From Shimia_B sp038528385 (GTDB lineage: Bacteria > Pseudomonadota > Alphaproteobacteria > Rhodobacterales > Rhodobacteraceae), in NCBI GenBank assembly GCA_038528385.1, contig JBCBET010000006.1, positions 1 to 64,000 of the forward strand: 64,000 nucleotides of DNA, given 5' to 3'. Below the pieces are notes generated by a model that was not told the DNA's origin, made no database searches, and worked only from the letters and a program-made list of their open reading frames with translations. Below, piece after piece: positions 1 to 8,096 of this stretch (positions within the stretch are counted from its first letter, which is position 1; the number at the start of each line of letters is the position of its first letter). A program made the position numbers and the translations under genes.

Positions 1-98
1 CGATCGACGGCAACCTGATCACCGGCCAGAACCAGAACAGCGGCTACGAGACGGCCCACCGCATCCTCGAGCGCATGGCCACGCAGCGCAATGTCTGA
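1..98 (+). CDS. DJ-1/PfpI-like protein, C-terminal end only
   Basis: Only the last 31 codons are inside the window; the frame is open from base 3 to the TGA at 96-98. The tail contains DGNLITGQN followed by a helix ending ILERMATQRNV, the usual C-terminal pattern of DJ-1/PfpI class I glutamine-amidotransferase-like proteins (strand, G-x-L-I-T-G-Q-N, final helix). The stop overlaps the start of the next gene by 8 bp (ATGTCTGA), so the two are probably translationally coupled. The catalytic Cys/His region lies upstream of the window, so activity (chaperone, deglycase or other) cannot be judged. Confidence 0.6.
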   Translation, partial: IDGNLITGQNQNSGYETAHRILERMATQRNV

Positions 99-639
99 GG
101 CTGGCCGTCAGACGGCGGAGTCCATGGCGATGCCGCGCCATGGGCTCCACCCCCACTTCGCCTGGGGGCCCGTGCACCGGGCCTCGTTCGGGCTGATCTA
201 CGGCTCGATCCTTGTCCTGAGCCTCTTGATGGCGATGGACGGGGGCCGTAACGGTGCGTTCGAGGCCGCTATTGTCCTGTTCGGGTCGGTGCTGGCGGTG
301 ACGCTGGCCAAGATCTTCGCCGAGGTGTTGTCCCACGCGATGGAGACCGGCGAGCGCATCCTGACGGCCAAAGCCTTCGGGGCCGCCTGGTCGCACAGCC
401 ATTCCACCCTGCTCGTCGCGAATGTGCCAACGGCGCTTTATGTTTTCGCCGGGCTGGGCCTGTTTGACGTGGGGACGGCCACGGTCGTTGCGCAGGCATT
501 CTGCGTCGTCGTCCTGGTGGTCCTCGGCGCACGCGTAGGATGGGTGATCAACCACAGCTGGTGGTTGCCCATCGCCGGGGCGCTCTTTTCGGGAAGCGTG
601 GGCGTCGGGCTGGCGGCGATGAAATACGCCATTCACTGA
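91..639 (+). CDS. integral membrane protein of unknown function
   Basis: The 182-residue protein is dominated by hydrophobic segments, roughly residues 33-50, 62-80, 107-125, 130-150 and 157-178, which fits four or five transmembrane helices and an inner-membrane location. It carries an N-terminal soluble stretch with several His and Pro residues. I do not recognise a family. The start at 91 overlaps the stop of the preceding DJ-1-like gene, and the FGE-like gene starts 18 bp after its end, so it probably belongs to one transcription unit with both. It has no charged motif that would suggest a transporter. Confidence 0.7.
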   Translation: MSEAGRQTAESMAMPRHGLHPHFAWGPVHRASFGLIYGSILVLSLLMAMDGGRNGAFEAAIVLFGSVLAVTLAKIFAEVLSHAMETGERILTAKAFGAAWSHSHSTLLVANVPTALYVFAGLGLFDVGTATVVAQAFCVVVLVVLGARVGWVINHSWWLPIAGALFSGSVGVGLAAMKYAIH

Positions 640-657
640 CCAGGGCAGAGCGTCAAG

Positions 658-1584
658 ATGGTCAATAGAGCCAAACTCCTTGCCGGCACAGGGGCCGTGA
701 CCGCGACGATCGCGGCCGTGGCGTCCCTAGCGCTGTCGCCGTCCGCGGTGCCGTCGGCCACGGCCATGCAGGCCTGCGCATTGAGCGAGCGCCAGCTAGG
801 CGGCTTCGTGGACATCCCCGGCGGCGGCTTCGTGATGGGTGCCGATCCCCTCTACCCCGAGGAAGGTCCGCCGCGGAAGGTGCTTGTCTCGCCGTTTCGC
901 CTGCAAGCCCATGAAGTCACCAACAGCCAGTTCGCGGCCTTCGTCGCAGAGACGGGCTATGTTACTGAGGCCGAGACGAACGGCGGCTCGGCCCAGTTCA
1001 ACGACAGCGACACGCCCGAGGTGTTCCAGTCCTGGTGGTCGCTGGACCGCGACGCCACGTGGCGCACGCCGGGGGGCGCAGGCTCGGACCTTGCAGGCCG
1101 CGATATGCACCCCGTTGTCCATGTCACACTGAATGATGCGCGGGCCTACGCGGCCTGGGCCGGCGGGCGCCTGCCCACGGAGGTCGAATGGGAATACGCG
1201 GCCAGCCGGGGGCTCTTTGATCCGATGGATTCCGAGTCCGGCATCCGCGCCCCCGATGGCACCGCGCGGGCCAATATATGGACCGGCATTTTCCCCGTGC
1301 TGAATTCCCGCCGCGACGGCTTTGCCGGGACCGCGCCGGTGGGCTGCTTCGAGCCAGGGCTCACAGGCGCCTACGACATGATCGGCAATGTCTGGGAATG
1401 GACCGACAGCCAGTTTGCCCCGTCTGTGCCGCGCGTCACCATCAAGGGCGGGTCGTACTTGTGCAGCGAGGACTACTGCCAGCGCTACCGCGTGGCCGCG
1501 CGGGAAAGCTTCGAGGTCGATTTCAGCACCGCCCATATCGGCTTTCGCATCGTGGACGGCGTGGAGGCCGGGCATGTCGATTGA
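658..1584 (+). CDS. exported formylglycine-generating enzyme (SUMF1/FGE) family protein
   Basis: This 308-residue protein has an N-terminal hydrophobic stretch (about residues 7-36), consistent with a signal peptide or membrane anchor, followed by a full FGE-sulfatase domain (about 48-303). Landmarks include IPGGGFVMG near the domain start, EVTNSQFAAFV, GGRLPTEVEWEYAA, YDMIGNVWEWT and IGFRIV. Known FGEs oxidise a sulfatase Cys to formylglycine using a Cys pair; here SYLCSEDYC carries Cys269 and Cys274 with the same spacing as the human catalytic pair, so it may be a true FGE rather than one of the many cysteine-less relatives. No sulfatase gene is visible in the window. The stop overlaps the next gene (start at 1574). 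Substrate unknown. Confidence 0.85.
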   Translation: MVNRAKLLAGTGAVTATIAAVASLALSPSAVPSATAMQACALSERQLGGFVDIPGGGFVMGADPLYPEEGPPRKVLVSPFRLQAHEVTNSQFAAFVAETGYVTEAETNGGSAQFNDSDTPEVFQSWWSLDRDATWRTPGGAGSDLAGRDMHPVVHVTLNDARAYAAWAGGRLPTEVEWEYAASRGLFDPMDSESGIRAPDGTARANIWTGIFPVLNSRRDGFAGTAPVGCFEPGLTGAYDMIGNVWEWTDSQFAPSVPRVTIKGGSYLCSEDYCQRYRVAARESFEVDFSTAHIGFRIVDGVEAGHVD

Positions 1585-1984
1585 CCGGGCGCAGCGGCTC
1601 TTTCTCCTGGCGATGGGCGTAGGTCTCGTACCGGTGGCGCTGTCCTATGGCGCGGTGCCGGAGCGCAGCCTGCCCTTCCTTTTTGGGATCGCCGAGCCCG
1701 ACCTGTCCACGCAGCACATTTTCCGGGCGGTCATGGGTCTCTATCTCGGCATGATCTCTTTCTGGCTGGCGGGTGCCCTCAGCCGCGCTTTGCGCAGGCC
1801 CGCGCTTTGGACCGTGTTTGTCTTCGTCACCGGCATCGCGCTGGGCCGGGCGCTGAGCGTGGCCCTCGACGGTTGGCCGCGGCCGCTGCTCATCGCTTAC
1901 CTGCTGGCCGAACTCGTGCTCGCGGCGATCTCGCTTTCCCTGCTCTTCCGGGGCTCTGGTGCCGCGGGAGAGCGCGCGCCATGA
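1574..1984 (+). CDS. DUF4345-type membrane protein
   Basis: The 136-residue protein begins MSIDRAQRLFLLAMGVGLVP and has four hydrophobic segments (about 8-30, 50-68, 74-92 and 103-122), matching the four-helix DUF4345 family by its SYGAVPE-SLPFLFGI and HIFRAVMGLYLG motifs. Function is unknown for the family. The ATG lies inside the 3' end of the FGE-like gene (11-bp overlap), so translation is likely coupled to it. A longer reading of the same frame starting at 1388 would cover most of the FGE gene and is rejected. Confidence 0.75.
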   Translation: MSIDRAQRLFLLAMGVGLVPVALSYGAVPERSLPFLFGIAEPDLSTQHIFRAVMGLYLGMISFWLAGALSRALRRPALWTVFVFVTGIALGRALSVALDGWPRPLLIAYLLAELVLAAISLSLLFRGSGAAGERAP

Positions 1985-2069
1985 CCCGCAATTTACCCTG
2001 CGCTTGCCCAAAGACTGCACGGCATCCCAGGCAGCGCCACGCGATACTTACAAGACTTGGAGTGAACAG

Positions 2070-2423
2070 ATGATGAAAACCCTCCCCCTTGCCCTGATCG
2101 CGGTTGCGACGATCGCGGGCTGCACGGCACAGGTCGCCCAGGACCGGGCCGATCTGCTCGGGCAACCGATCGATTGCGCCACGGCAGCCGAAGACATCGC
2201 GGCCCTCGCTGGGGTGATCCCGGACCGGGGCGAGCGGCTCTCGAGTGGGGTGCGGCTCATCTTGCCCGCCAGCCTCGTGGTGGGCGCGGCGCGGGGGCAG
2301 CTTGGTGAGCGCAGCGATGTCGCCAGCGGACGCTCGGAGGATGCGATCCGCACCCGCATCGCCGACATCGATGCCGCCTGCGACAATGTCGAGGTCACCT
2401 TCGAGGCGGAGGACGCGGCATGA
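2070..2423 (+). CDS. small lipoprotein, function unknown
   Basis: The 117-residue product starts MMKTLPLALIAVATIAGCTA, a typical lipoprotein signal with lipobox IAGC and Cys18 as the lipidation site, so it should be anchored in the envelope. The mature part is mainly helical with residues such as DIAALAGVIPDRGERL and a late RTRIADIDAACDN segment; no catalytic motif is visible. The start at 2070 is preceded by a GGAG-type ribosome site (TTGGAGTGAACAG). Its stop overlaps the next lipoprotein gene in an ATGA junction, so the pair is probably co-expressed. Confidence 0.7.
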   Translation: MMKTLPLALIAVATIAGCTAQVAQDRADLLGQPIDCATAAEDIAALAGVIPDRGERLSSGVRLILPASLVVGAARGQLGERSDVASGRSEDAIRTRIADIDAACDNVEVTFEAEDAA

Positions 2424-3478
2424 GGGGCCTCGGTCACATCGCGGGCGCGCTCGCCCTCGCGCTGGTCGCAGCCTGCGGATCGCCGGACACCTTTGTCAGC
2501 CCCAATGCGGGTCTCGGCAATGCCGACGTGCAGCGCATCTACCTGGCCACGGACCGCGTCCTCGCCCCGGATCTGTCCGGGACTACCCAGCGGGGCGGAG
2601 CGCTCTCCTTCGCGCAGTACGACATCACCATCCCGCCGGGCCACCAGCCGGGCGAGGTCGAATTCTCCGCCTCAAACCCGAACCCGAGTGAAAGCTTCAC
2701 CGTTGCCCAGGCGCGCGGGCTCGCCTCGCTGCGGGAGGTCGGCCGGACCGTTCGGGGCGAGGCCGGCCCCCAAGGCCGACCCATCGACAGCCCGGTGGTC
2801 TATGTGCACGGCTTCAACACCCCGATGGAATACGCCGTCTACCGCCACGCCCAGATCGCCCACGACTACGGGCTCGAGGGCCCGCAAGTGACCTTTGCCT
2901 GGCCCTCGATCGAGCGGACCATTGGGTATGTTCGCGACAAGGACAGCATCCTGATCGCGCGCGACCACCTGGAGGAATTGTTGGTGGAACTGACGCGTGA
3001 GAACCAGAACGTCTTCGTCTTCGGCCATTCCATGGGCACGCAGCTCGTGGTGGAGACCCTGCGGCAACTCTCGATTACGGGCCAACAGGACGTTTTGAAC
3101 CGGATTGGGGGCGTTATTCTCGTTTCACCCGATATCGACCTTGACCTCTTCGAGGCCCAGCACGAACGTATCGAGCCACTGCCCAACCCCTTCGTCGTCA
3201 TGACGTCCGAAAGCGATTATGCATTACGCTTTTCATCGTTGCTGACTGCACAACCGGAACGGCTTGGTTCGGCGCGCGATCGCGACCGCCTAGCGGACCT
3301 CGATCTCCTCGTGCTCGACCTCTCGGGGCTCCCAAATGCGCGCAACCACTTCCTGGCCGCGACATCGCCTGTCGTCATCGATATCGTGACCAGCGCCCGC
3401 AGTGACGTCCTGGCAGACAGGTTTCCACGGAGCGGGATCATCGACGTCGCCGCCCTGCAGGCCGCCCGTACCAACTAG
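2420..3478 (+). CDS. lipoprotein alpha/beta hydrolase (DUF900 type)
   Basis: The 352-residue protein has a lipoprotein signal (residues 1-19, lipobox VAAC). The rest is an alpha/beta hydrolase fold: the oxyanion-hole strand VVYVHGFNT lies at about 126-134 and the nucleophile elbow GHSMG at 202-206 with Ser204; a likely acid and His follow in the C-terminal third (NHFLAATSP). The spacing and the YxTDR segment near residue 42 fit the DUF900/Aes-like family of secreted esterases of unknown substrate. It overlaps the upstream lipoprotein gene by 4 bp. The next gene remnant, on the opposite strand, is the dead integrase. Confidence 0.8.
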   Translation: MRGLGHIAGALALALVAACGSPDTFVSPNAGLGNADVQRIYLATDRVLAPDLSGTTQRGGALSFAQYDITIPPGHQPGEVEFSASNPNPSESFTVAQARGLASLREVGRTVRGEAGPQGRPIDSPVVYVHGFNTPMEYAVYRHAQIAHDYGLEGPQVTFAWPSIERTIGYVRDKDSILIARDHLEELLVELTRENQNVFVFGHSMGTQLVVETLRQLSITGQQDVLNRIGGVILVSPDIDLDLFEAQHERIEPLPNPFVVMTSESDYALRFSSLLTAQPERLGSARDRDRLADLDLLVLDLSGLPNARNHFLAATSPVVIDIVTSARSDVLADRFPRSGIIDVAALQAARTN

Positions 3479-3520
3479 TGCGTGGAGGTCAGTCAAGGTC
3501 AATGGATGCCGAGTGCAGAG

Positions 3521-4246
3521 TCAAAAAGCTGGGCCCGATTGCGGACAAATGCCGACTGTCGAACAGGCATGCGCCGTGACGCGGCGAAAGTCGGGGCCGC
3601 TCGCCGACGTCTGAAAGTTTTCGATCCGCTCAGCGATGCTCAGTGCATCCTCTAGCTCGACGCCAAGGTGACGAACTGCGCTCTCGACCTTCGTGTGGCC
3701 CAACGACAGCTGCGCAGCGCGGAGGTTTCCGGTCTTGCGGTAAATTTCCGCAGCCCTTGTGCGGCGAAGTGAGTGCGTGCGGTGTCCGCCCGGTCCTGGC
3801 CCGATCGCAGTCAGCCAGCCTTGAACAACTCGACCGTACTGGCGCGTCGATATGTGTGTGTGGTCGTTAAATCGGCTCGGAAACATGAAACGACATGCGA
3901 GCATTTCGGGCGACTTGACCCAATGAAGGAGGGTTTCACGAGTTGTTTTCCGTCAACTCGTACTGAAAAGGCTGTTTGGCCTTAGTATGGATCACGGAAA
4001 CACGTTCACCACGTGGTCATCCTTCACCAGCTCGCTGACCTGAGGTTTGACCAGATCGCAGCCGCTCAATTCACTGTCGATAGCTTCATTGAACCACGCT
4101 AGATCACGAAAACTGCCTCCCAGCTCAAGCCGCGCTCGGATCGCCGAGACCTGTTTTGGAAGCAGGGGTCGTTTCTGACCGATGATCCGCCCTTTATTCC
4201 GGGCTTTGTGTTTTGGGGTGGGTAAGGGAGGTTGAACGCTTGGCAT
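3521..4246 (-). pseudogene. tyrosine-recombinase integrase, degraded
   Basis: Read on the minus strand, ATG at 4246 opens MPSVQPPLPTPKHKARNKG and the segment IIGQKRPLLPKQVSAIRARL, the N-terminus of a widespread alphaproteobacterial phage-type integrase. The frame runs into a stop at 3992-3994; continuing in the +1 frame gives ERVSVIHTKAKQPFQYELTE, after which homology returns to the original frame near 3955 with TRETLLHWVKSPEML and FPSRFNDHTHISTRQYGRVV. The catalytic box HSLRRTRAAEIY and LGHTKVES are intact, but the nucleophile Tyr in the usual VRYLGVE is His (codon at 3670-3668, one transition). The tail beyond AERIE to the stop at 3521 is not family-like. Two compensating frameshifts plus the lost Tyr make this a dead gene. 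Confidence 0.8.
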
Positions 4247-4612
4247 GGTATGCCCTCCGATCCTCTGTCCCTGCCCTGTCATAAGCACCGCGCTGACGGG
4301 AAGACCGTTGCATATCTTGAACGGCCGCTTTCCTAGATGCTGAACACTGCTCTGCACGGTGCACATGAAGAGGTTCCGCGCTGCGAGCGCGCGCACCAAA
4401 AAAGTGAATTCACAGGTTGGGCTCGTAGCCGACGACCACCACGCTCCTTTGCGACCACTTGAATGCTTGCGAGGACGTAAGTCCGTAAACCCACAGGAAC
4501 GAAAAAGTTTACCGACCTCGGCCACCCGCCCTGCCATCACCGAACCATATGCGAACCATACGGATGGTGGCTGCCGTTTGCCGGCCCTCGGGCCGAGAAG
4601 TAACGCGCGCGC
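4247..4612. other. gene-free stretch upstream of the dead integrase
   Basis: No credible gene was seen between the integrase start and the end of ychF. The open frame that continues upstream of the integrase ATG to 4540 on the minus strand has no recognisable protein character. The block from about 3.5 to 4.6 kb looks less GC-rich by eye than its surroundings, consistent with acquired DNA that has decayed. Confidence 0.5.
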
Positions 4613-5710
4613 TCAGGTGTTGAAGAGGAAGTGGAGGACGTCGCCGTCCTTGACCACGTATCCCTTCCCCTCGGCGCGCATTTTGCCCGCCTCCTTGGCC
4701 TTCGATTCCCCGCCGAGCGCCACGTAATCGTCGAAGGCGATTGTTTCTGCTCGGATAAAACCCTTCTCGAAATCGCCGTGGATGACGCCCGCCGCCTGCG
4801 GGGCCATCGTGCCCTCACGGATCGTCCAGGCGCGGGCCTCCTTGGGCCCCGCGGTGAAGTAGGTCTGCAGTTCGAGGAGGTCGTAGCCCGCGCGGATCAG
4901 CCTATCAAGACCGGCCTCCTCGAGCCCCATTTCCCCAAGGAATTCAGCGGCTTCCTCGGTGTCGAGCTGACTGATCTCCTCCTCGATCTGGGCCGAGATC
5001 ACGACCGTTCCCGCCCCCTGCGCGGCGGCCATTTCAGCCACCTTGACGGAGAATTCGTTGCCCTCCGCCGCGCTCCCCTCGTCCACGTTACACACGTATA
5101 GCACCGGTTTCGCGGTCAGAAGTTGGAGCATCTTCCACGCCTTGAGGTCGTCGGCGTCCACCTCCACCGTCCGCGCCGGGCGCCCGTCTTCGAGCGCGGC
5201 CTGCGCGGCCACCAGGAGCCGCTCCGCCTGCTGAGCTTCCTTGTCGTTGCCCTTGAGTTTCCGCACCAGATTCGCGCGGCGCTTCTCGATGCTCTCGAGA
5301 TCGGCGAGCATGAGTTCGGTCTCGATCACCTCGGCATCTGCGAGGGGATCGACCCGCCCCTCGACATGGGTGACATCCCCGTCCTCGAAGCAGCGCAGGA
5401 CGTGGGCTATCGCGTCCACCTCCCGGATATTGGCCAGGAACTGGTTGCCCAACCCCTCCCCCTGTGAGGCCCCTTTCACGAGCCCCGCGATATCGACGAA
5501 CGTCATCCGCGCCGGTACGACCTGCTTTGACGCGTTCATCTGGGCAAGCTTATCGAGCCGCCCGTCCGGCACCGCCACCTCGCCCACATTGGGCTCGATC
5601 GTACAGAAGGGGAAATTCGCCGCCTGCGCTGCGGCGGTCTTCGTCAAGGCATTGAAAAGGGTGGATTTTCCCACGTTGGGAAGCCCCACGATACCCATCT
5701 TGAACCCCAT
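4613..5710 (-). CDS. ychF: redox-regulated ribosome-binding ATPase YchF
   Basis: The 365-residue protein has the standard YchF/Obg-like layout: P-loop GLPNVGKST at residues 9-17, the switch region with FVDIAGLVKGAS, an NVDE-type specificity segment in place of NKxD (YVCNVDEG), a coiled-coil insertion around 130-205, and a C-terminal TGS domain ending GYVVKDGDVLHFLFN. YchF prefers ATP over GTP, associates with ribosomes and the proteasome-like or catalase systems in different organisms, and is conserved in nearly all bacteria. The start at 5710 (MGFKMG) gives the usual family length; the open frame extends 38 codons upstream without protein character. It is divergent from trpA and alone in its unit. 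Confidence 0.95.
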   Translation of the reverse strand: MGFKMGIVGLPNVGKSTLFNALTKTAAAQAANFPFCTIEPNVGEVAVPDGRLDKLAQMNASKQVVPARMTFVDIAGLVKGASQGEGLGNQFLANIREVDAIAHVLRCFEDGDVTHVEGRVDPLADAEVIETELMLADLESIEKRRANLVRKLKGNDKEAQQAERLLVAAQAALEDGRPARTVEVDADDLKAWKMLQLLTAKPVLYVCNVDEGSAAEGNEFSVKVAEMAAAQGAGTVVISAQIEEEISQLDTEEAAEFLGEMGLEEAGLDRLIRAGYDLLELQTYFTAGPKEARAWTIREGTMAPQAAGVIHGDFEKGFIRAETIAFDDYVALGGESKAKEAGKMRAEGKGYVVKDGDVLHFLFNT

Positions 5711-5987
5711 GCTGCGCTCCCTGACTGTCCTCGCGCGCTCCCTAAGGAGAAACGCAGGCGGAAACAAGAAGGGCCGCGCCGGGCGCCCGTCCACGATCCC
5801 GGCTGCAAGGCGACGAGCGCCCATCGGGCTGCAAACGGGAGTGTGGGGAGCGCCTTCGCAGATGCACGGGGATCACGACCCATGGGCGCGCCCCCGGGAA
5901 ACCATTGGCTGCCCGCGATGTTCGCCACGGGCGACCCCGCTTGACCCTCCCCGCGCACTCCCGCAAGAGAGGGCACGGAGGAGTGAA

Positions 5988-6779
5988 ATGAGCCGCATCG
6001 ACGCCAAATTCGCAGAGCTGAAAGCCGCCGGAAAGAAGGCCTTCGTCGCCTACGTTATGGCCGGCGATCCAGACTATGACACCGCGCTCGAGGTGGTGAA
6101 GGGCCTGCCCTCGGCGGGCGTGGATATCATCGAGCTCGGGCTTCCCTTCACCGACCCCATGGCCGACGGTCCCACGATCCAGCTTGCCGGGCAAAGGGCG
6201 CTCGAGGGCGGCATGACGCTCCGGAAAACGCTCGACACCGCCCGCGCCATTCGCACCGACGACGACACGACGCCCATCGTCCTCATGGGTTACTACAATC
6301 CAATCTTCTCCCATGGGGTGGCGCGCTTCCTCGCCGACGCAAAAGAGGCGGGCGTCGACGGCCTCATCGTCGTGGACCTGCCCCCTGAGGAGGACGAGGA
6401 GCTTTGCATTCCCGCGCAGAAGGCGGGCCTCAATTTCATCCGCCTCGCCACGCCCACGACGGACGACAGGCGGCTGCCCACGGTGCTGACAAACACCTCG
6501 GGCTTCGTCTACTACGTCTCGATCACAGGCATCACCGGCGCGGCGGCGGCAGAGGCAGTCGATGTGGGCCCGGAGGTGGACCGCATCAAATCCGCCACCG
6601 ATTTGCCCGTGATCGTCGGCTTCGGCATCAAGACTCCGGAAGCCAGTCAACGCATCGCCTCCGTGGCCGACGGTGCGGTCGTGGGCTCCGCCATCGTGGA
6701 GAGGATCGCGCAGGGCGACAGCCCTGGCGACGTCCTTGCTTTCGTGAAGTCCCTCGCAGACGGGGCGCACGCCGCCTGA
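5988..6779 (+). CDS. trpA: tryptophan synthase alpha subunit
   Basis: TrpA cleaves indole-3-glycerol phosphate to indole and glyceraldehyde-3-phosphate and channels indole to TrpB. The 263-residue TIM barrel shows the family signature IIELGLPFTDPMADGP with the catalytic Glu (in IELG) and Asp (in FTDPMADGP), then MGYYNPIF, GLIVVDLPPEE, and the phosphate-binding GFGIKTPE and GAVVGSAIV segments. A strong Shine-Dalgarno (GGAGGAGTGA) precedes ATG at 5988. trpB is not adjacent, so trpA stands apart from the rest of the trp genes here. deoD follows after 52 bp on the same strand and may be co-transcribed. Confidence 0.96.
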   Translation: MSRIDAKFAELKAAGKKAFVAYVMAGDPDYDTALEVVKGLPSAGVDIIELGLPFTDPMADGPTIQLAGQRALEGGMTLRKTLDTARAIRTDDDTTPIVLMGYYNPIFSHGVARFLADAKEAGVDGLIVVDLPPEEDEELCIPAQKAGLNFIRLATPTTDDRRLPTVLTNTSGFVYYVSITGITGAAAAEAVDVGPEVDRIKSATDLPVIVGFGIKTPEASQRIASVADGAVVGSAIVERIAQGDSPGDVLAFVKSLADGAHAA

Positions 6780-6831
6780 CCCGCGTACCCGGTCTCGCGA
6801 TCCTAACCGGCGCACAAGGGAGACACCGGAG

Positions 6832-7536
6832 ATGACACCGCATATCTCGGCCAAGCCCGGCGACATTGCCGAAACGGTTCTACTTCCCGGCGATCCGCGC
6901 CGGGCGCAATGGGCCGCGGAGACGTTTCTCGACGCGCCCAAGCTCGTCAACGACGTGCGCGGGATGCTCGGCTTCACCGGCACGTGGAAGGGCAATCGCG
7001 TCACGATCCATGGTTCCGGGATGGGCATGCCGTCGCTGTCGATCTACGCAAATGAGCTTATTTCCAGCTACGGGGCCAGGACACTCATCCGCATCGGCTC
7101 CTGCGGCGCGATGCAAGACGATGTGGCCATCCGGGACGTGATCCTCGCCATGACGTCCACGACGCTCTCGAGCCCGTCGAAGGGCATCCTGCGGGAGCTG
7201 AACTACGCCCCCTGCGCGGACTGGTCGCTTCTTTCCGCGGCGTTTCAGGCGGCCCAGTCGCGGGACGCGACCACCCATGTGGGCGGCATTTACTCATCGG
7301 ACGTCTTCTACGACGAGCGCCCGGACCTGAACGAACAAATGGAGCGGCACGGCATCCTCGCGGTGGAGATGGAGGCGGCGGAACTCTACACCCTCGCCGC
7401 CCGCCACTCTTGCCGAGCACTCGCGGTCCTGACGGTCTCCGATCACCTGAAGACGCACGAGGCGCTGCCGGCCGAAGACCGGGAGAGGAGTTTCGGCGAC
7501 ATGGTGGAGATCGCCCTGGAAGCGGCCTTCGCTTAG
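6832..7536 (+). CDS. deoD: purine nucleoside phosphorylase, DeoD type
   Basis: The 234-residue protein phosphorolyses purine (deoxy)ribonucleosides to free base and (deoxy)ribose-1-phosphate. Family features are the N-terminal MTPHISAKPGDIAETVLLPGDP with the phosphate-binding loop, RIGSCGAM near residue 87, SSDVFY near residue 160, the nucleoside-binding VEMEAAELY, and VLTVSDH with the catalytic Asp near residue 203. Length and motifs are those of hexameric bacterial DeoD. It lies 52 bp behind trpA. Functionally it pairs with deoC at 46.3 kb, which would degrade the deoxyribose moiety after mutase action, although the genes are far apart. Confidence 0.95.
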   Translation: MTPHISAKPGDIAETVLLPGDPRRAQWAAETFLDAPKLVNDVRGMLGFTGTWKGNRVTIHGSGMGMPSLSIYANELISSYGARTLIRIGSCGAMQDDVAIRDVILAMTSTTLSSPSKGILRELNYAPCADWSLLSAAFQAAQSRDATTHVGGIYSSDVFYDERPDLNEQMERHGILAVEMEAAELYTLAARHSCRALAVLTVSDHLKTHEALPAEDRERSFGDMVEIALEAAFA

Positions 7537-7619
7537 CAGCGCCAGACGCAGAACGGCGCACGCCGTCGGTCGATGCCGCCGAGAGCGAAGCCGTCAGAGC
7601 CTGCGTGTTTGCGCTAGGA

Positions 7620-8096
7620 CTAGGGCCGCCGCGACACTCGGCGCGCCGCGGACCAGAGCAAGACCCGGGAATACAGGGCATGAAACGGCAGAGAGAGCCG
7701 CATGAGAAGGGGCAACCGGCCCTGCTCCGCGCGCACGACCGACCCGAACCAGAGCACCCCCGGTTCCACAGCGAGCCACGTGCGTATCGGCGTCTCAGGC
7801 ACGGTCAAGAGAAGCTCGCTGGGCGTTCGCGCCTCCACGGTCCAGACGGCCATCCGCGAGCCCTCGCCCGACGCCAGGGCCGCGACCTGCGCCGCGCTCG
7901 ACCGTGCGCCCGCGAAAACCTGCAGGATCGCGCGTTCTAGCCGAAAGACGGGAGAGCAGAACATCGCCTCCACATACATGCTGAGGTCGACGGAGTGCCC
8001 GCTGCTCACGACATAGGCGTCCACATGCGTTCCGGGTTCCGACAGATAGGGCGCAAGAAGGCTCTCTCGCGGCACCTCCGCCCGGCGCAGGCTCAC
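7620..8096 (-). CDS. conserved hypothetical protein coupled to sdhB
   Basis: The 158-residue protein overlaps the sdhB stop by 4 bp (ATGA), so it is very likely co-translated with the iron-sulfur subunit of succinate dehydrogenase. It contains a YLSEPGTHVDAYVV segment, then PVFRLERAIL, GSRMAVWTVEARTPSELLL and a C-terminal LPFHALYSRVLLWSAARR, a layout reminiscent of DUF2867-like or SRPBCC-like ligand-binding folds, but I cannot assign it firmly. There is no signal peptide or clear transmembrane helix. The position after sdhB hints at a role linked to complex II or respiration; that is inference from context only. Confidence 0.65.
   Translation of the reverse strand: MSLRRAEVPRESLLAPYLSEPGTHVDAYVVSSGHSVDLSMYVEAMFCSPVFRLERAILQVFAGARSSAAQVAALASGEGSRMAVWTVEARTPSELLLTVPETPIRTWLAVEPGVLWFGSVVRAEQGRLPLLMRLSLPFHALYSRVLLWSAARRVSRRP

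Noticed and set aside
3992..4540. 182-residue minus-strand frame as a novel gene
   Set aside because: Its C-terminal part is the N-terminus of the integrase family; the upstream half has no recognisable character.
5742..7028. 428-residue minus-strand frame opposite trpA
   Set aside because: It is the antisense of trpA and part of deoD, with no domain.
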